Below, piece by piece: positions 12,243 to 24,411 of a stretch of 64,000 nt of DNA. Numbering within the stretch: position 1 is the stretch's first letter; each line of letters opens with the position of its first letter. A program made the position numbers and the translations under genes. Under the pieces are notes generated by a model that saw only the letters and a program-made list of their open reading frames with translations, searched no databases and had not been told where the DNA came from. Source of the DNA: Petunia secreta (Eukaryota; Streptophyta; Magnoliopsida; Solanales; Solanaceae); assembly GCA_029990175.1 (NCBI GenBank), contig JARKIP010000017.1:14340001-14404000 (forward strand), in the 5' to 3' direction.

Positions 12243-12254
12243 TGGTATCAGAGC
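12243..12254 (+). other. Primer binding site, element D first internal region
   Basis: TGGTATCAGAGC two bases after the LTR end, matching initiator tRNA-Met. Confidence 0.9.
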
Positions 12255-15178
12255 CCGGTTTAGAGTCTATCCAGACTAAGACAGTTTCTAGTAGAGTCTC
12301 GCTGATGGGTACGTAGACGTCCGTACTTATCTACGAGAGGCTATGATCGCATTTAGGAAGTTTCCCTTCCTTCTTTTCTAACCGTGCGTCTGGGATGCAG
12401 AAATATTTTTTTAATTCCTTCATAATAATTGTGATCCCTCATGTGACAAATCACTAAAGGGTAAGAGTCCAGGACGAAAGTAGACTAGCCTTGGGCTAGT
12501 GCTGCCCAAGCCCCGAGAGTTGTGGATCGTGGTGACCTCCAGTTGCGGAGGCCCCAACTATGCTGGCTTGCAGTGGGCAATAGGAGCAGGGCCTTGTGTT
12601 TCCTCCGGTTCTCTACGATGATTTTATGAGAATCTTGGCGGCGCATATACCGCACGAACCTCCTATTCCCTATGCTGCTCATCAGGTTGCCGCAGATGCA
12701 GACGTTTGGTCTCAGGGGGCTCCTAGTCCAGTTCTGGCTGGTTAGCTAGCCTGAGTAATGGCTCGGTCCAAGTGTCTGAAGAGGCTGCATTATTCTACCC
12801 AATTAACCTTCTGATTTTCTTAGGCCATGCATCAAATAATCCCTGTGTAAATTTTTTAAAATAAAATGATGTCAGCGTATCCTTCAGGCTCATTATTATA
12901 TCGAGCGGTATGGTGTTGATTATTCTGCTTTTCAGTTTCAGGGGTCCAGCCTTGAATTGGTGGACCGCTCTCTTATTAGCTAACTTGGTTCGAGTTTTCT
13001 TCTAGATTCGTGGAAAAGTTCTTTTTGCGCAGGGAGCGAGATGAAAAGAGTCGCCAGTTTGAGTGGATTGGATATGGTAGCTTGTCGGATTTTAGAATAT
13101 GAGATTAAATTCTTTAGGATTGCTGGATATGCACTAGAACTAGTCCATGAACCTTCCAAGAATGTTCAAAGATTTATTGGTGACCTTTCTTCTTCCTTAA
13201 GGTCCCAGATGGCTCGAGAGATTAAGGTCAGGACTTCATTTTATGTTGTTGTTGATATTGCTCAGAGGTATTAGGCATACCATAAGTAAGAGCGGGAGAG
13301 CAAGAAATCCCACCGCCCTGGTGGGCACCATACCATTATACCTTCTTTGAAGGTAAGAGTTCTGATTATATTTGGAGGTTACTTGCCAGGTTATCTCAGC
13401 TTGTAGAGCGTGATTCTCAGAGTGCGCGAGTAATTCATCAAGATTAGACTCAGCTTCCCCTTTGTAGCTTTTAGCAATCTGTCCAGCTTCCATTTTCAGC
13501 GAAAATGTGTTATCATTGTCATGAGTCTGGTAATCCTTTGACGAGTTTTCCCTTACTCCGAAAAGTAGGCAGTTGTCCTTTTTCTCATCATCATGAACCT
13601 GCACAGTCGCAGGGGATTTTAATTAGATCTCAATCAGCCAGAGAAATGCTATCATCCAGTAAAGGACGAGAGCGTGGTGGCAGTGGTTCTTCAGAAGGTG
13701 ATTATCAGGGTAGTGGCTCAGCTCAGCTGCAGAGGCAGTTCTACGAACTGCCAGTCTGGCAGGATGCTGAGGTATCCGATGTAGTACACCCATGTATTTT
13801 TTCTTTTATTATATGTGAGTAAGATTTGATTCTTCCGGTCGATCTGGAAATGGTGTGTCTTATCATGTTTTCCCGGGATGTCGTTTCTATTAAGAATCGG
13901 CTGCGGTAAAGGGGTGAGCTTCTGGTATAACTTGTTCCTGGCATTTGTGAGACTTTACTAGCTTATCTGGTTTAAAGGTGAGATATTTGGGAGTGAGAGT
14001 CAGTATTTTCTGCTTGGCATCTGTTGTGCAACCTTCTGTTATTATGTCAAATTAAGTTACCTCTCTTCTCGGAATTCCGTGTTGGTTGGATGATGGGACT
14101 CTTATTTGTCACCATCAGAAAGTGTCATTGTTTCTTCCGGTGTAAAGTGGTTAGTAAGAAACATTCGATCTACGTATCTCGTCTTGGTTTAAAATGCTAG
14201 TAAATTGTAAGAGTTTCCTTCTTATTCGGAGGTTAAATTGGCATGGATGTTTTTCCATAAAGCACATTTAATGTCTATTCTTCAATTGCAATTCTTTGAC
14301 TAGCATGACTCGAAAGAAGTCTAGCTCTGGTAGCCAAGCAAATAAGAAGATGACCTTCTTGAAGCTCTAATTATTTCTATCCTCGGGCCATTGCTATTTC
14401 TTCGTCATCCGACACTAGTGAGCTTGGGTAATTAGTAGCCGCTTGTGATGTTCCCTAAGTTGAGCCAGAGTGTGAGTCACGATAGCCGGATAAGCACATT
14501 ATCGTATTTTAAGGCAACTAAGAGTAATGAGAGGCGTCATTTTACCTCTTAGTTGATCCATCAGGCGGTGGTGTTTACGACAAAGGTACGGAGTTGTGAA
14601 CTCAAGAGTTGCAGCTGTTTGGCAACTCGAGTGGGCAATTTTGTAGCTCAGGTCTAAGCCGCGTTATGTTTTAGCTAAGTCTTTCTTAGTTCAGCAGACA
14701 ATGCGAGGATAGCTATTTCTATTCAAATTGGTTGTATGAGCTTATGCTCTAAATGGAGGAGACTTCCTCCTATACAGAATGCTAATATTAAATCTCTGAG
14801 TTGCTAAAGCGTAAGTTAATTCTTTATTTCATTGACCTGTTCTATATCGAAAAGTATATCGACAAGGTGATTCGTTGGTGGAATCATGTTAACCCATCTA
14901 GAGTTGCGTGTATCTTCATTTTGAAAACATAGAACTCTTCTCTCATGATCGAGAAAGGGTCAGCTTAGTCAGAATAAGCTGAGAAAATATGTGATGATAT
15001 TATCCGGATATATTTTATTCCAAAAGTTCGATGTGCGTTATAATTCTGATTCTGTAATTGTGAGAAAATGTCTGTGGAATAGTTTATGAAGGTCGTGCAA
15101 GTTCTCTTGTTACCTATATGAATTTTCCTTTAGACTTAGGCTCGTTCGAGGACGAACGAGAGTTTAAGTGGAGGAGAA
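12255..15178 (+). pseudogene. Degenerate gag-pol remnant, element D
   Basis: Only fragments remain. A gag N-terminal region lies at about 12560-12740 (FPPVLYDDFMRILA). A gag domain piece lies at 13041-13274 (LEYEIKFFRIAGYALELVHE, then RFIGDLSSSLRSQMAREIKV). A zinc-knuckle-like CYHCHESG begins at 13508. A protease-like fragment follows near 13825-13900. The reverse transcriptase, RNase H and integrase are largely deleted, because the whole internal region is only 2.9 kb. The 3' end shows SFEDERE and a purine tract AAGTGGAGGAGAA at 15166-15178, just before the second LTR. Stops and frameshifts are frequent. Confidence 0.75.
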
Positions 15179-16609
15179 TGAAACGACCTTAGGTAGTCGT
15201 TTCAGAAAGTTAGGACTCCGATTGGCGTGCCGATAATTTTAAAAACTTCATAATGTCCATTAGGACTTGTTTGTAAAATTTGAGTTAAATCGGACCTCGT
15301 TTGGTAGGTATCGGAAGAAAGTTTCAGTTTTCGTTTTCGGTAAATTTAAAAAGGAGGTTTTCGAGCTTGATTTTGGTGAATGAGCTTCGATTCAAAATCT
15401 GAAAGCATTGTTAGGTTCGTATGATTATTTATAACTTGTGTGAACTTTCAGAAGTGAATTTCAAGTTCGTTCGGATAGTTTTCGCTAAAATGCCGAAAGT
15501 TAAATAATTTGGTCTTTTTCCGTTTAATTCGTATCTTGAGTTTCTGGAATCTGATTTGAGATCCGCCTTAGCGAGTACGTCACATAAATTTTGGTATAAC
15601 TTGTATGCGAAAGTTGAAATTATTTTGAATATCGTAGGGTACCGTTTTAGTTTTCGTTAAGAAAAGAAAATATAAAAGTAAAAGAAAAAAAAGAAAACAG
15701 GACAAAAAGAATTTAAATGGAATGGAGGTGGGTTGGACAGGGATATATATATCCCTTCAGCTTCATTTTGAAGCTTACAAAACGAGAATGGAGCAGAACC
15801 GAAACACAAAAGCAAAAGAGAAAACACAGGAGGGAAAAAATACCAGAAAATGAGAAAACAGCAGGAGAAAGATAGAATTTTCATGCCGAAACATTCAGGT
15901 AATGATCTTAATGCATTATTTTAGTTTATTACGTGTGTTTGAATATATTTTGACGGTAAAAAATTGGGATATTAGACATCGTTTTAATAAGTTCAATTAA
16001 TAGTTTAAAGGGTTAATTGGACCCTGATAATGGAATTGAGTATATATTCGTACTCGGTGAGGTATGGGCAATATATAAATGTAATTTATTTAAGGTTTGG
16101 TTATGTGACCTTAAACTCTGTACATAGGCCTGGCCTGCGTATTGCGTATGCGAATGGGGTTTCAGGTTCCTAACTGGATTACCCTAAGATGTGAGGAATG
16201 AAGCCATTAGCTTAATTTGATTATTTTCTGCTTATTAAATAAGCAGGATCGTTTGGCACTGAATCCAAAGGATAAAGCGATTGTTGAGTAGCAATTTGAA
16301 ATAAGGTAAGTGTTTGTATCCATTTCTTTGGAGGCCCTTGGCCTTGTGGATAATCTACCACGTATTACCCACGTGTGTAGCTACCGATAGGCGTACTCAT
16401 TACGCTTTAGCTTTGGATTTACATTGTATATTATATGTTATGTCCTGTTGTTGGTATTGCATTTGAGGATCTGAGCATTGTACTCTGGCTGTGAGTTGGC
16501 ATATACTTTCCGGCTGTTGATGAGAGTCCCGCGCAGGTGATGGGTTATTATTGCATCATGTTGCATTCATATGTATCATGTTACATTCATATGCATTATA
16601 TTGCATTCA

Positions 16610-17530
16610 TATCGGGTGCAGAAGGATTCCGCCCCATGAGCAGGAGGATTCTGCTCCTTGCATCATATTTAGGGGTAGGAGGATTCCTCCACCGCCCAGG
16701 AGCAGGAGGATTCCGCTCCATTGTATCATATTTAGGGGTAGGAGGATTCCACCACCGCCCAGGAGCAGGAGGATTCCGCTCCATTGCATCATATTTAGGA
16801 GTAGAAGGATTCCGCCCCAGGAGCAGGAGGATTCCGCTCTATTGCACATATTGAGGGGTGAAGCATTCCACCACAGGAGCAGGAGGATTCCGCTCTATTG
16901 TATCATATTGAGGGTAGGAGGGTTCCGCTCTAGGAGCAGGAGAATTCCGCTTCATTGCACATATTGAGGGGTAGGAGGATTCCGCCCCAGGAGAAGGAGG
17001 ATTCCGCTCTATTGTATCATATTGAGGGTAGGAGGATTCCGCCCTTGGAGCAGGAGGATTCCACTCCATTGCACATATTGAGGGGTAGGAGGATTCCGCC
17101 CCAGGAGCATGAGGATTCCGCTCCATTGTATCATATTGAGAGTAGGAGGATTCTGCCCTAGGAGTAGGAGGAGTTTGCTCCATTGCACATATTGAGGGGT
17201 AGGAGGATTCCACCCCAGGAGCAAGAGGATTCTGCTCCATTGTATCATATTGTAGGTAGGCGGATTCCGCCCTAGGAGCAAGAAGATTCCGCTCCATTGC
17301 ACATATAGCGTGGTATGAGGATTCCGCCCCAGGAGCAGGAGGATTCTGCTCCATTGCATCGTATTGAGGGTAGGAGGATTCCACCCTAGGAGCAGGAGGA
17401 TTCCGCTCTATAGCATCATATTTAGGGGTAGGAGGATTCCGCCCCAGGAGAGAGAGGATTCCATTCCATTGCATCATCTTAAGGGTAGGAGGATTCTGCC
17501 CCAGGAGCAGGAGGATTCCGCTCCATTCAT
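16610..17530. repeat. 57-bp minisatellite array, LTR 2 (about 16 units)
   Basis: Same unit as in LTR 1 with more copies. Some units carry an extra CCACCGCC. The minus strand stays open for 241 codons, purely from the 3-divisible period. Confidence 0.9.
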
Positions 17531-17679
17531 TTGGCACATGTGACCCCATTACATCATACTGCATTTATCCCATTTCATTGCACGCATGCTGAATATTGTG
17601 TGTGTATTGTGCTGTGTTTTGTGTATGCAGCATGTATACCATATTTCAGTTTGCTTATATATTTTTGGCTCGTATTCTT

Positions 17680-17870
17680 GGTTGCACGCCGCAACAGTAT
17701 AAACATATGGATCGGGTTGTATGCCGCAACAATATAAATATAATGAACGGGTTGCACGGCACAATGGTATAAACATATGGATCGGGTTGCACGCCGCAAC
17801 GGTATAAACATATGGATCGAGTTGCACGCCGCAGCATTATAAACATATGGATCGGGATGCACGCCGCAAC
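17680..17870. repeat. 35-bp minisatellite array, LTR 2 (about 5-6 units)
   Basis: GGTTGCACGCCGCAACAGT units as in LTR 1, with fewer copies. Confidence 0.9.
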
Positions 17871-18552
17871 AATATTTACATATAATAAGATGTATTTCTT
17901 ATTGTTGATATGTTGGGGATATCTATATGTTCTGTCTATTTTATGTTCCTGGTTGTTTATGAGCTTTTGGTTCCATACGTATTTCCAGTTATTATCTGGC
18001 TTTGTTTTTTTTTTAATTTAAATAAGAAGAATTTGGTTTATCTGCTTCTTTTCTCCCTGGCTAGCTATCCTATTCTTTGAAGTGGCTAGTCTGCCCCACT
18101 TATTGAGTCCTTTTGACTCACCCTTGTTTGTTGTTTGTTTCTTCTCTATTTATTTCGTTTCGGTAGATCCGCTCTAGGATTGAGTTCGTCACGTTGTTCA
18201 CGAGCAAAGACGACTTCAGCTGTCAGGGTGAAAAAGCTTTTATTCCTGATAGCCACCAGTTTTATGTTTATTATTTCAGTTTCATTTTGCTCCCTTCAGG
18301 AGGTATCTGTCTTCTTTTGTACTCTTAGATGTCTAGTCTAGATAGCCCTCAATCTAGTATGTTGGGTAGTCAGCTGTAATTTTTTTTGTACAGCTTAAAG
18401 GTATCAGTATGTCTGTGCTTTTTCTAAGTCTTGTTCCTATCTATAAATTAAATTATATTTATTTTCCTAATTTAATTTGTCAGGGTTTACTTGATGGGTC
18501 TAGGGAGGGTGTGGAGTGTCCGCACGGCCTAGGCGGATTCCGGGTCATGTCA

Positions 18553-19262
18553 GTTGGTATCAGAGCCAGGTTTAGAGTCTATCCAGACTAAGACAGTGTC
18601 TAGTAGAGTCTCGCTTATGGGTACGTAGACGTTCGTACTTATCTACGAGAGGCTATAATGGCATTTAGGAAGTTTCCCTTCCTTCTTTTCTAATCGTGCG
18701 TCTGGGATGCAGAAATATTTTTTTAATTCCTTCGTAATAATTGTGATCCCTCGTGTGACAAATGCCAAAGGGTAAGAGTCCAGGACGAAGCAGTCTAGCC
18801 TTGGGCTAGTGCTTCCCAAGCCATGAGAATTGTGGATCGTGGTGACATCCAGTTGTGGAGGCCCCAACTGTGCCGGCTTGCGGTGGGCAATCGGAGCAGG
18901 GCCTTGTGTTTCCTCCGGTTCTCTACGATGATTTTATGAGAATCTTGGCAGCACAGATACCGCAAGAACCTCCTATTCCCTATGCAGCTCGTCAGGTTGC
19001 CGCAGATGCAGACGTTCGGTCTCATGGAGCTCCTATTCTAGTTCTTTATATTGCCGCAGTAAATTATGTTCCGGAAGCAGCATGCGTTGTGCCTCTAGTT
19101 ATTCTAGCTGGTTAGCTAGCCTGAGTAATAGCTCGGTCCGAATTTCTGAAGAGGCTGCATCATTCTACCCAATTGAACCTTCTTATTTTCTTAGGCCATG
19201 CATTAAATAATCCCTGTGTAAATTTTTTAAAAATAAAATGATGTCAGCGTATCCTTCAGGCT
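18553..19262 (+). pseudogene. Second internal region of element D, 5' leader and gag start only
   Basis: The primer site TGGTATCAGAGC is at 18555-18566. Leader sequence parallels 12255-12900 and a gag N-terminal frame lies at 18855-19115 (LVFPPVLYDDFMRILAAQIP). The parallel stops at TTCAGGCTC near 19261, where the sequence jumps directly into LTR-internal sequence. Confidence 0.75.
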
Positions 19263-21188
19263 CTTTATTGCATCATGTTGCATCATGTTGCATTCATATT
19301 GGGTGCAGGAGGATTCTGCCCCAGCAGCAGGAGGATTCCGCTCCTTGCTTCATATTTAGGGGTAGGAGGATTCCGCCACCGCCCAGGAGCAGGAGGATTA
19401 CGCTCCATTGCATCATATTTAGGAGCAGGAGGATTCCGCTCCATTGTATCATATTGAGGGTAAGGGGATTCCGCCCAAGGAGCAGAAGGATTCCGCTTCA
19501 TTTTACATATTGAGGAGTAGGCGGATTCCGCCCCAGGAGCAGGAGGATTCCGCTCCATTGTATCATATTGAGGGTAGGAGGATTCCACCCTAGAAGCAGG
19601 AGGATTCCGCTCCATTGCACATATTGAGAGGTAGGAGGATTTTGCCGCATGAGCAGGAGGATTCCGCTCCATTGTATCATATTGAGGGTGGGAGGATTCC
19701 GCCCTAGGAGCAGGAGGATTCCGCTCCATTGCACATATTGAGGGGTAGGAGGATTCCGCCCCAGGAGCATGAGGATTCCGCTCCATTGCACATATTGAGG
19801 GGTAGGAAGATTCTGCCCCAGAAGCATGAGGATTCCGCTCCATTGTATCATATTGAGGGTAGGAGGATTCCGCTCCATTGCATCATATTGAGGAGTAGGA
19901 GGATTCTGCCCTAGGAGCAGGAGGATTCCGCTCCATTGCATCATATTGAGGGTAGGAGGATTCCGCCCCAGGAGCAGGAGGATTCCGCTCCATTGCATCA
20001 TATTTAGGGGTAGGAGGATTCCACCCAGGAGCAGGAGGATTCCGCTCCATTGAATCATATTGAGGGTAGGAGGATTCCGCCCTAGGAGCAGGAGGATTCC
20101 GCTCCATTCATTTGGCACATGTGACCCCATTGCATCATACTGCATTCATCTCATTTCATTGCACCGCATGCTTACTATTGTGTGTGTATTTTGCTGTGTT
20201 TTGTGTATGTGGCATATATACCATATTGTGCACATATTTCAGTTTTCCTATATATTTCTGGCTCGTATTCTGGGTTGCACGCCGCAACAGTATAAGCATA
20301 TGGATCGGGTTGCACGCCGCAACAGTATAAATATATGGATCGAGTTGCACGCCACAACAGTATAAATATATTGATCGGGTTGCACGCTGCAATGGTATAA
20401 ACATATTGATCGGGTTGCACGCTGCAAAGGTATAAACATATGGATCAAGTTGCACGCTACAACATTATAAACATATGGATCGGGTGGCACGCTGCAATAA
20501 TATTTTCATATAATAAGATGTATTTCTGATTGTTGATATGTTCAGGATACCTATTTGTTTTGTCTATCTTATGTTCCTGGTTGTTTATGAGTTTTTGGTT
20601 CCATACGTATGTCTAGTTATTATCTGGCTCTATTTTTTTTATAATTTAAATAAGAGGAATTTGGTTTATCTGCTTCTTTTCTCCTTGGCTAGCTATCCTA
20701 TTCTTTGAGGTGGCTAGTTTGCCCCACTTATTGAGTCCTTTTGACTCACCCTTGTTTGTTGTTTGTTGTTTGTTTCTTATCTGTTTATTTAGTTTCGGCA
20801 GGTTTACTCCAGGATTGAGTTCGTCACAATGTTCAGGATCAAAGACGACTTCAGTTGTCAGGGTGAGCCAGCTTTTATTCTGGATGGCCACCAGTTTTAT
20901 GTTTATTATTTCAGTTGCATTTTGCTCCCTTCAGGAGGTATCTGTCTTCTTTTGTACTCTTAGATGTCTAGTCTGGATAGCCCTAAACCTAGTATGTTGG
21001 GTAGTCAGCTGTAATTTTTTTTGTACAGCTTAAAGGTATCAGTATGTCTGTGTATTTTCTAAGTCTTGTTCCTATTTATGAATTGAATTATATTTATTTT
21101 CCTAATTTAATTGGTAAGAGTTCGCCAGACGGGTCTAAGGGAGGATGCCGGGTGCCTGCACGGCCTAGCCGAATTTCGAGTCGTGTCA
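19263..21188 (+). repeat. Element D third LTR, truncated at its 5' side
   Basis: It corresponds to LTR 1 from about 10688 to its end, so roughly the first 1.34 kb is missing. It has a 57-bp array at about 19300-20110 (about 14 units) and a 35-bp array at about 20270-20500. It ends GTGTCA at 21188, followed by TATAA. Confidence 0.85.
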
Positions 21189-21578
21189 TATAATTATTTA
21201 CATGGGATGGTACTTTTTATGTTAGGTAACAATGAATTTTACAATACAATAAAATCAATGTAACAATTAAAATAAACATCGTATTTAAGTAACAATATGA
21301 TACAATACAATAGCTGAGAACTATCTAAATAAGTCGTTAGTGGTAGCCATACTCTCAGGAACAACAGGCGAAGGAAACATAAGAATTTAATGGATAGAAT
21401 ATTGCCCCTTTAAGCCAAGTTGTTTATAGGAATCCAGACTCTTATTGTTAAAATTTGTTTAAGGTACCCAATCATATGTCTCACAACTGGTAGTAATCTC
21501 CCCCTAAAAGAGTCTCTTGCTAGGAAAGACGAGTTAGAGCTTATTTAGATGAGTTTATTATAAGTATTAACTTATAGG
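21189..21578. other. Intergenic; right half of the MITE split by element D, then unassigned
   Basis: About 21189-21325 pairs with about 9025-9345 in inverted orientation. The rest shows no gene. Confidence 0.4.
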
Positions 21579-22484
21579 GATTTTTACATATATACAAACC
21601 TACACCCCTATATTATTAAAAAAATAGCAGAGTTTTCAAATTACAAGACATAACATTATTTTTCCTAACACATTTCATAATAATTAAGACTCCCACTTTT
21701 ATTTTTCCAAATTACAATATCTCTCACTTTACTCTCTCATCCTCACCATCAAAAACCTCTAAAAAGCCCTCACATTTTCCTGTACTCATAACTTTACTCT
21801 TTTCCCCTGTTCTCCGACGGCAAAAATGGTTGATCGCGGTGGAGGAATGGTGTTTCCGGTGATATATTACGACGGAGAAAGTGAAACTGACATCGGCAAC
21901 ATAAGAATTGTTTACACTTATATTCAAACCATTTCAATTCATTCTCAATCAGCGACTCGGCATTTCACCAATACATTTTCTTTCTTCCTCGTTGTTTTAA
22001 AATGTTCTCGAAAATCATAGCACCGGAAAACTAAACCTAACGGCGGCGGCATCAGATTTAGTGGATTTTTCTATGAACAGGTGGAGAAATTGCAGATTCA
22101 GAAGTAAAATTTTAAAAATGCGATGACAAATTCGGGTCCAGGTTCAGGTGCGGGTACAATAAGAAAGGTGTAATTTGCTATGAATGTGTGAATATGCGAT
22201 GGAACTGCGGCAGCATTACGATGGAGTTTCATCATTGTTTAAATGATACGGTGGTTTCTAATTGGTTTCGGACCCGGTCTGGTATCGTCGGGTTGTTTTG
22301 GTCATGATGATACTGTGTAACCAGATGTCTTAGTGGTGCGTGATAAGTAACACGTAGGATATATGTGTTTGTTAGCTTGAAAAAGAAAAATGGATAAATA
22401 GATAGGATAGTACAAAAGTTTTAGGAGTTAGTAGTAAAAAGTAATTAGTAAGACGTGAACAATTTCAATTTTACCATATATGGA

Positions 22485-23435
22485 TTTGGATAACTTTGAA
22501 ACAATCTGAAATAGCTATTGAAACAGTCTGATACACCTGAAACGGTATTGAAATACTATTATACAGTCTGAAACGAAGTTGAAACAGTCTGAAACGGTGT
22601 TGAAACAATCTGAAACGGCATTGAAACACTATGATACAGTCTAAAACATTGTTGAAATAATCTGAAACAGCTATTGAAACAGTCTGAAACGGCATTGAAA
22701 CACTATGATACAGTCTATAGAGTTGAAACAATCTGAAACGGTGTTGAAACAGTCTGAAACAACATTGAAACAGTATGATACAGTCTGAAACATTGTTGAA
22801 ACAATCTGAAATAGCTATTGAAACAGTCTGATACAGTTTGAAATGGCATTGAAACACTATTATACAGTCTAAAACGGAGTTGAAACAGTCTGAAACGGTA
22901 AACCATATGATACAGTCTGAAACAACTAGTGAAAATATCTGAAACAAAATGTAAGAAATAATATAAAACAGGACAAAAAAGGTGAAATAGTTTAGAAACA
23001 GGAGAAACAAAGTACAAACGGGATAAAACAATACAGAAACAGTCTATAAACAACTAGACACAGTCCAGAAATAGTTAGATATGGTGCAAAACAACCTGAA
23101 ATTGTACTGAAACAACCTGAAACAGAAACAACATGAAACAACGTAGATACAACGAGATACAGTTTGATACGGATCAAAAATAGTACAGATACATCGAGAT
23201 ACAGCGCTGGAACAGCTAGTGAAGGATTCTGAAACAAAATATAAAAAATAATGTGAAACAACATAAAAAAAAAGGTGAAATAGTTTAGAACGGTGAGAAA
23301 CAACGCACAAACGGGATGAAACAATATTGAAACAGTCTAGAAACAGCTAGATACAGTCTAGAAATAGTTAGATACGGTGAAAAAAATGCAGATACAACGA
23401 GATACAACAAGATACAGTGAGATACGAGGCGGTTG
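22485..23435. repeat. GAAACAGTCTGAAACGG tandem repeat block
   Basis: About 0.95 kb of short units of the form TTGAAACAGTCTGAAACGG, with variants such as TGATACAGTCTAAAAC and AGATACAACGAGATAC drifting toward the right. Two higher-order copies of about 180 bp are visible in 22560-22800. Long minus-strand frames (FQTVS, FRLFQ peptides) are by-products. Confidence 0.85.
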
Positions 23436-23474
23436 GTAGTTGAGAAACATCGAGATACAATGAGATACGAGGCG

Positions 23475-23612
23475 GTTGAGGGAGGAGGAAAAGTGAAATT
23501 GGGAGAAATGGGAGGAGTAAAAGTGAAATTGGGGGATATGGTGGGAGGAAAAGTGAAATTGGGGGAAATGGGAGGAGGAAAAGCGAAATTGGAGGAGATG
23601 GGAGGAAGAACA
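23475..23612. repeat. 30-bp purine-rich tandem repeat (4-5 units)
   Basis: The unit is GGAGGAGGAAAAGTGAAATT then GGGGGAAATG. On the plus strand it stays open as a 10-residue repeat (KVKLGEMGGG). Confidence 0.8.
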
Positions 23613-23765
23613 TAAGGTTTTGCGATGTTAGGGAAAATATTGCTATGTTTTTGCTATATTTTATAATTAACTTTTCTTTCCTCGATATTGGGTAATTTTG
23701 CTAAAATATTGCTATATTTAGTAAATATCTTCTAAAATTTGTACGTTTATGTAAAAATTTATAAG

Positions 23766-24411
23766 CCGTAAATTGCTAATAAGTCACTTTCGAGAAGTTA
23801 GAATTTTCTAACTTCTCATTTTTGGATTATTTTAAGCATATAAGGGCTAATAAGCCCATAGCTTTTTGAGTTATCAAACACTCATTAATGAACTTATCCA
23901 AACGATAGAATGAGTAGCTCGTGGGTGGTTTGATAGGATAGGTTATTATGTAGACTGAGGTAGAATTGAGGGGAAAATAGGATTTGTAGAGTAGGATTCA
24001 AAATTGTATTTATAAACAATAAATTTCCATGTGAAGACTGAGAGGTTTATCAGTATTTTTGCACGTCATAATTCTATACAAATTCAGAGTAGACAAATAA
24101 CATCATATGAGTTTTGTGTAATGACCAACCTATCGTTTGAGTATTTAGTTCCATGAACTTTGTTAGGTTATTTATGGCATGTATGGATAGATCGAGCTAA
24201 ATTTCGAAGTAATTAGATAGGTTTTGGAGAAGAGTTTATTTTCGGAACCTACCCTCATTTCTTATTCCTAGTACATTTTGTGAACCGGGTCTGATCATAC
24301 GCAGTTTGGGTATCTAATGACCTATAAGTATATATTGGGTTATGATTCATTGTGCTTGGATAATTTTGGATAAGTTTGAAAAGTTATGCAGTATGGAAGG
24401 AGGTTGCTAGG
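23766..24411. other. Intergenic, no gene seen
   Basis: AT-rich. The first 150 bp (AAGCATATAAGGGCTAATAA and CTCATTAATGAACTTATCCA) looks like the right arm of an older MITE whose left arm may be at about 21530-21578. The rest is unassigned, up to the CTAGG target site of element F. Confidence 0.35.

Larger units (their letters stand above)
15179..18552 (+). repeat. Element D second LTR (3374 bp)
   Basis: It has the same ends as the first LTR (TGAAACGACC and ATGTCA). It is 479 bp longer, close to the extra eight or nine units of its 57-bp array at about 16610-17530. The 35-bp array is at about 17680-17870. Confidence 0.9.
9346..21188 (+). mobile_element. Element D: three-LTR Ty3/gypsy complex (Tekay-like)
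   Basis: The order on the plus strand is LTR (9346-12240), shortened internal region (12241-15178), LTR (15179-18552), very short internal region (18553-19262) and a 5'-truncated LTR (19263-21188). The outer flanks are TATAG and TATAA, a target duplication with one mismatch. Two primer sites are present. This is the structure expected from recombination between LTRs of two copies, followed by deletions. LTRs near 3 kb and the gag type suggest the Tekay/Del chromovirus lineage (inference). Confidence 0.85.
21579..23765. mobile_element. Possible TIR transposon carrying tandem repeats
   Basis: The left end reads ATTTTTACATATATACAAAC and the right end, reverse-complemented, ATTTTTACATAAACGTAC. 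Both are followed inward by ATAGCA/TATTGCTA-type words, and TTATA borders both sides. The interior has a short frame at 21826-22020 (MVDRGGGMVFPVIYYDGESE) that I do not recognise, then two tandem arrays. No transposase is seen. The superfamily is unclear. Confidence 0.4.

Noticed and set aside
16839..17564. Long minus-strand frame (241 codons) with a 19-residue Pro-rich repeat, and similar frames at 10748-11158 and 19283-20145
   Set aside because: The 57-bp unit is a multiple of three and lacks stops in several frames on both strands, so open frames follow automatically. There is no start context or frame preference.
22471..23324. Minus-strand frames with FQTVS and FRLFQ repeats
   Set aside because: By-product of the GAAACAG tandem repeat. 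Several overlapping frames are open at once.
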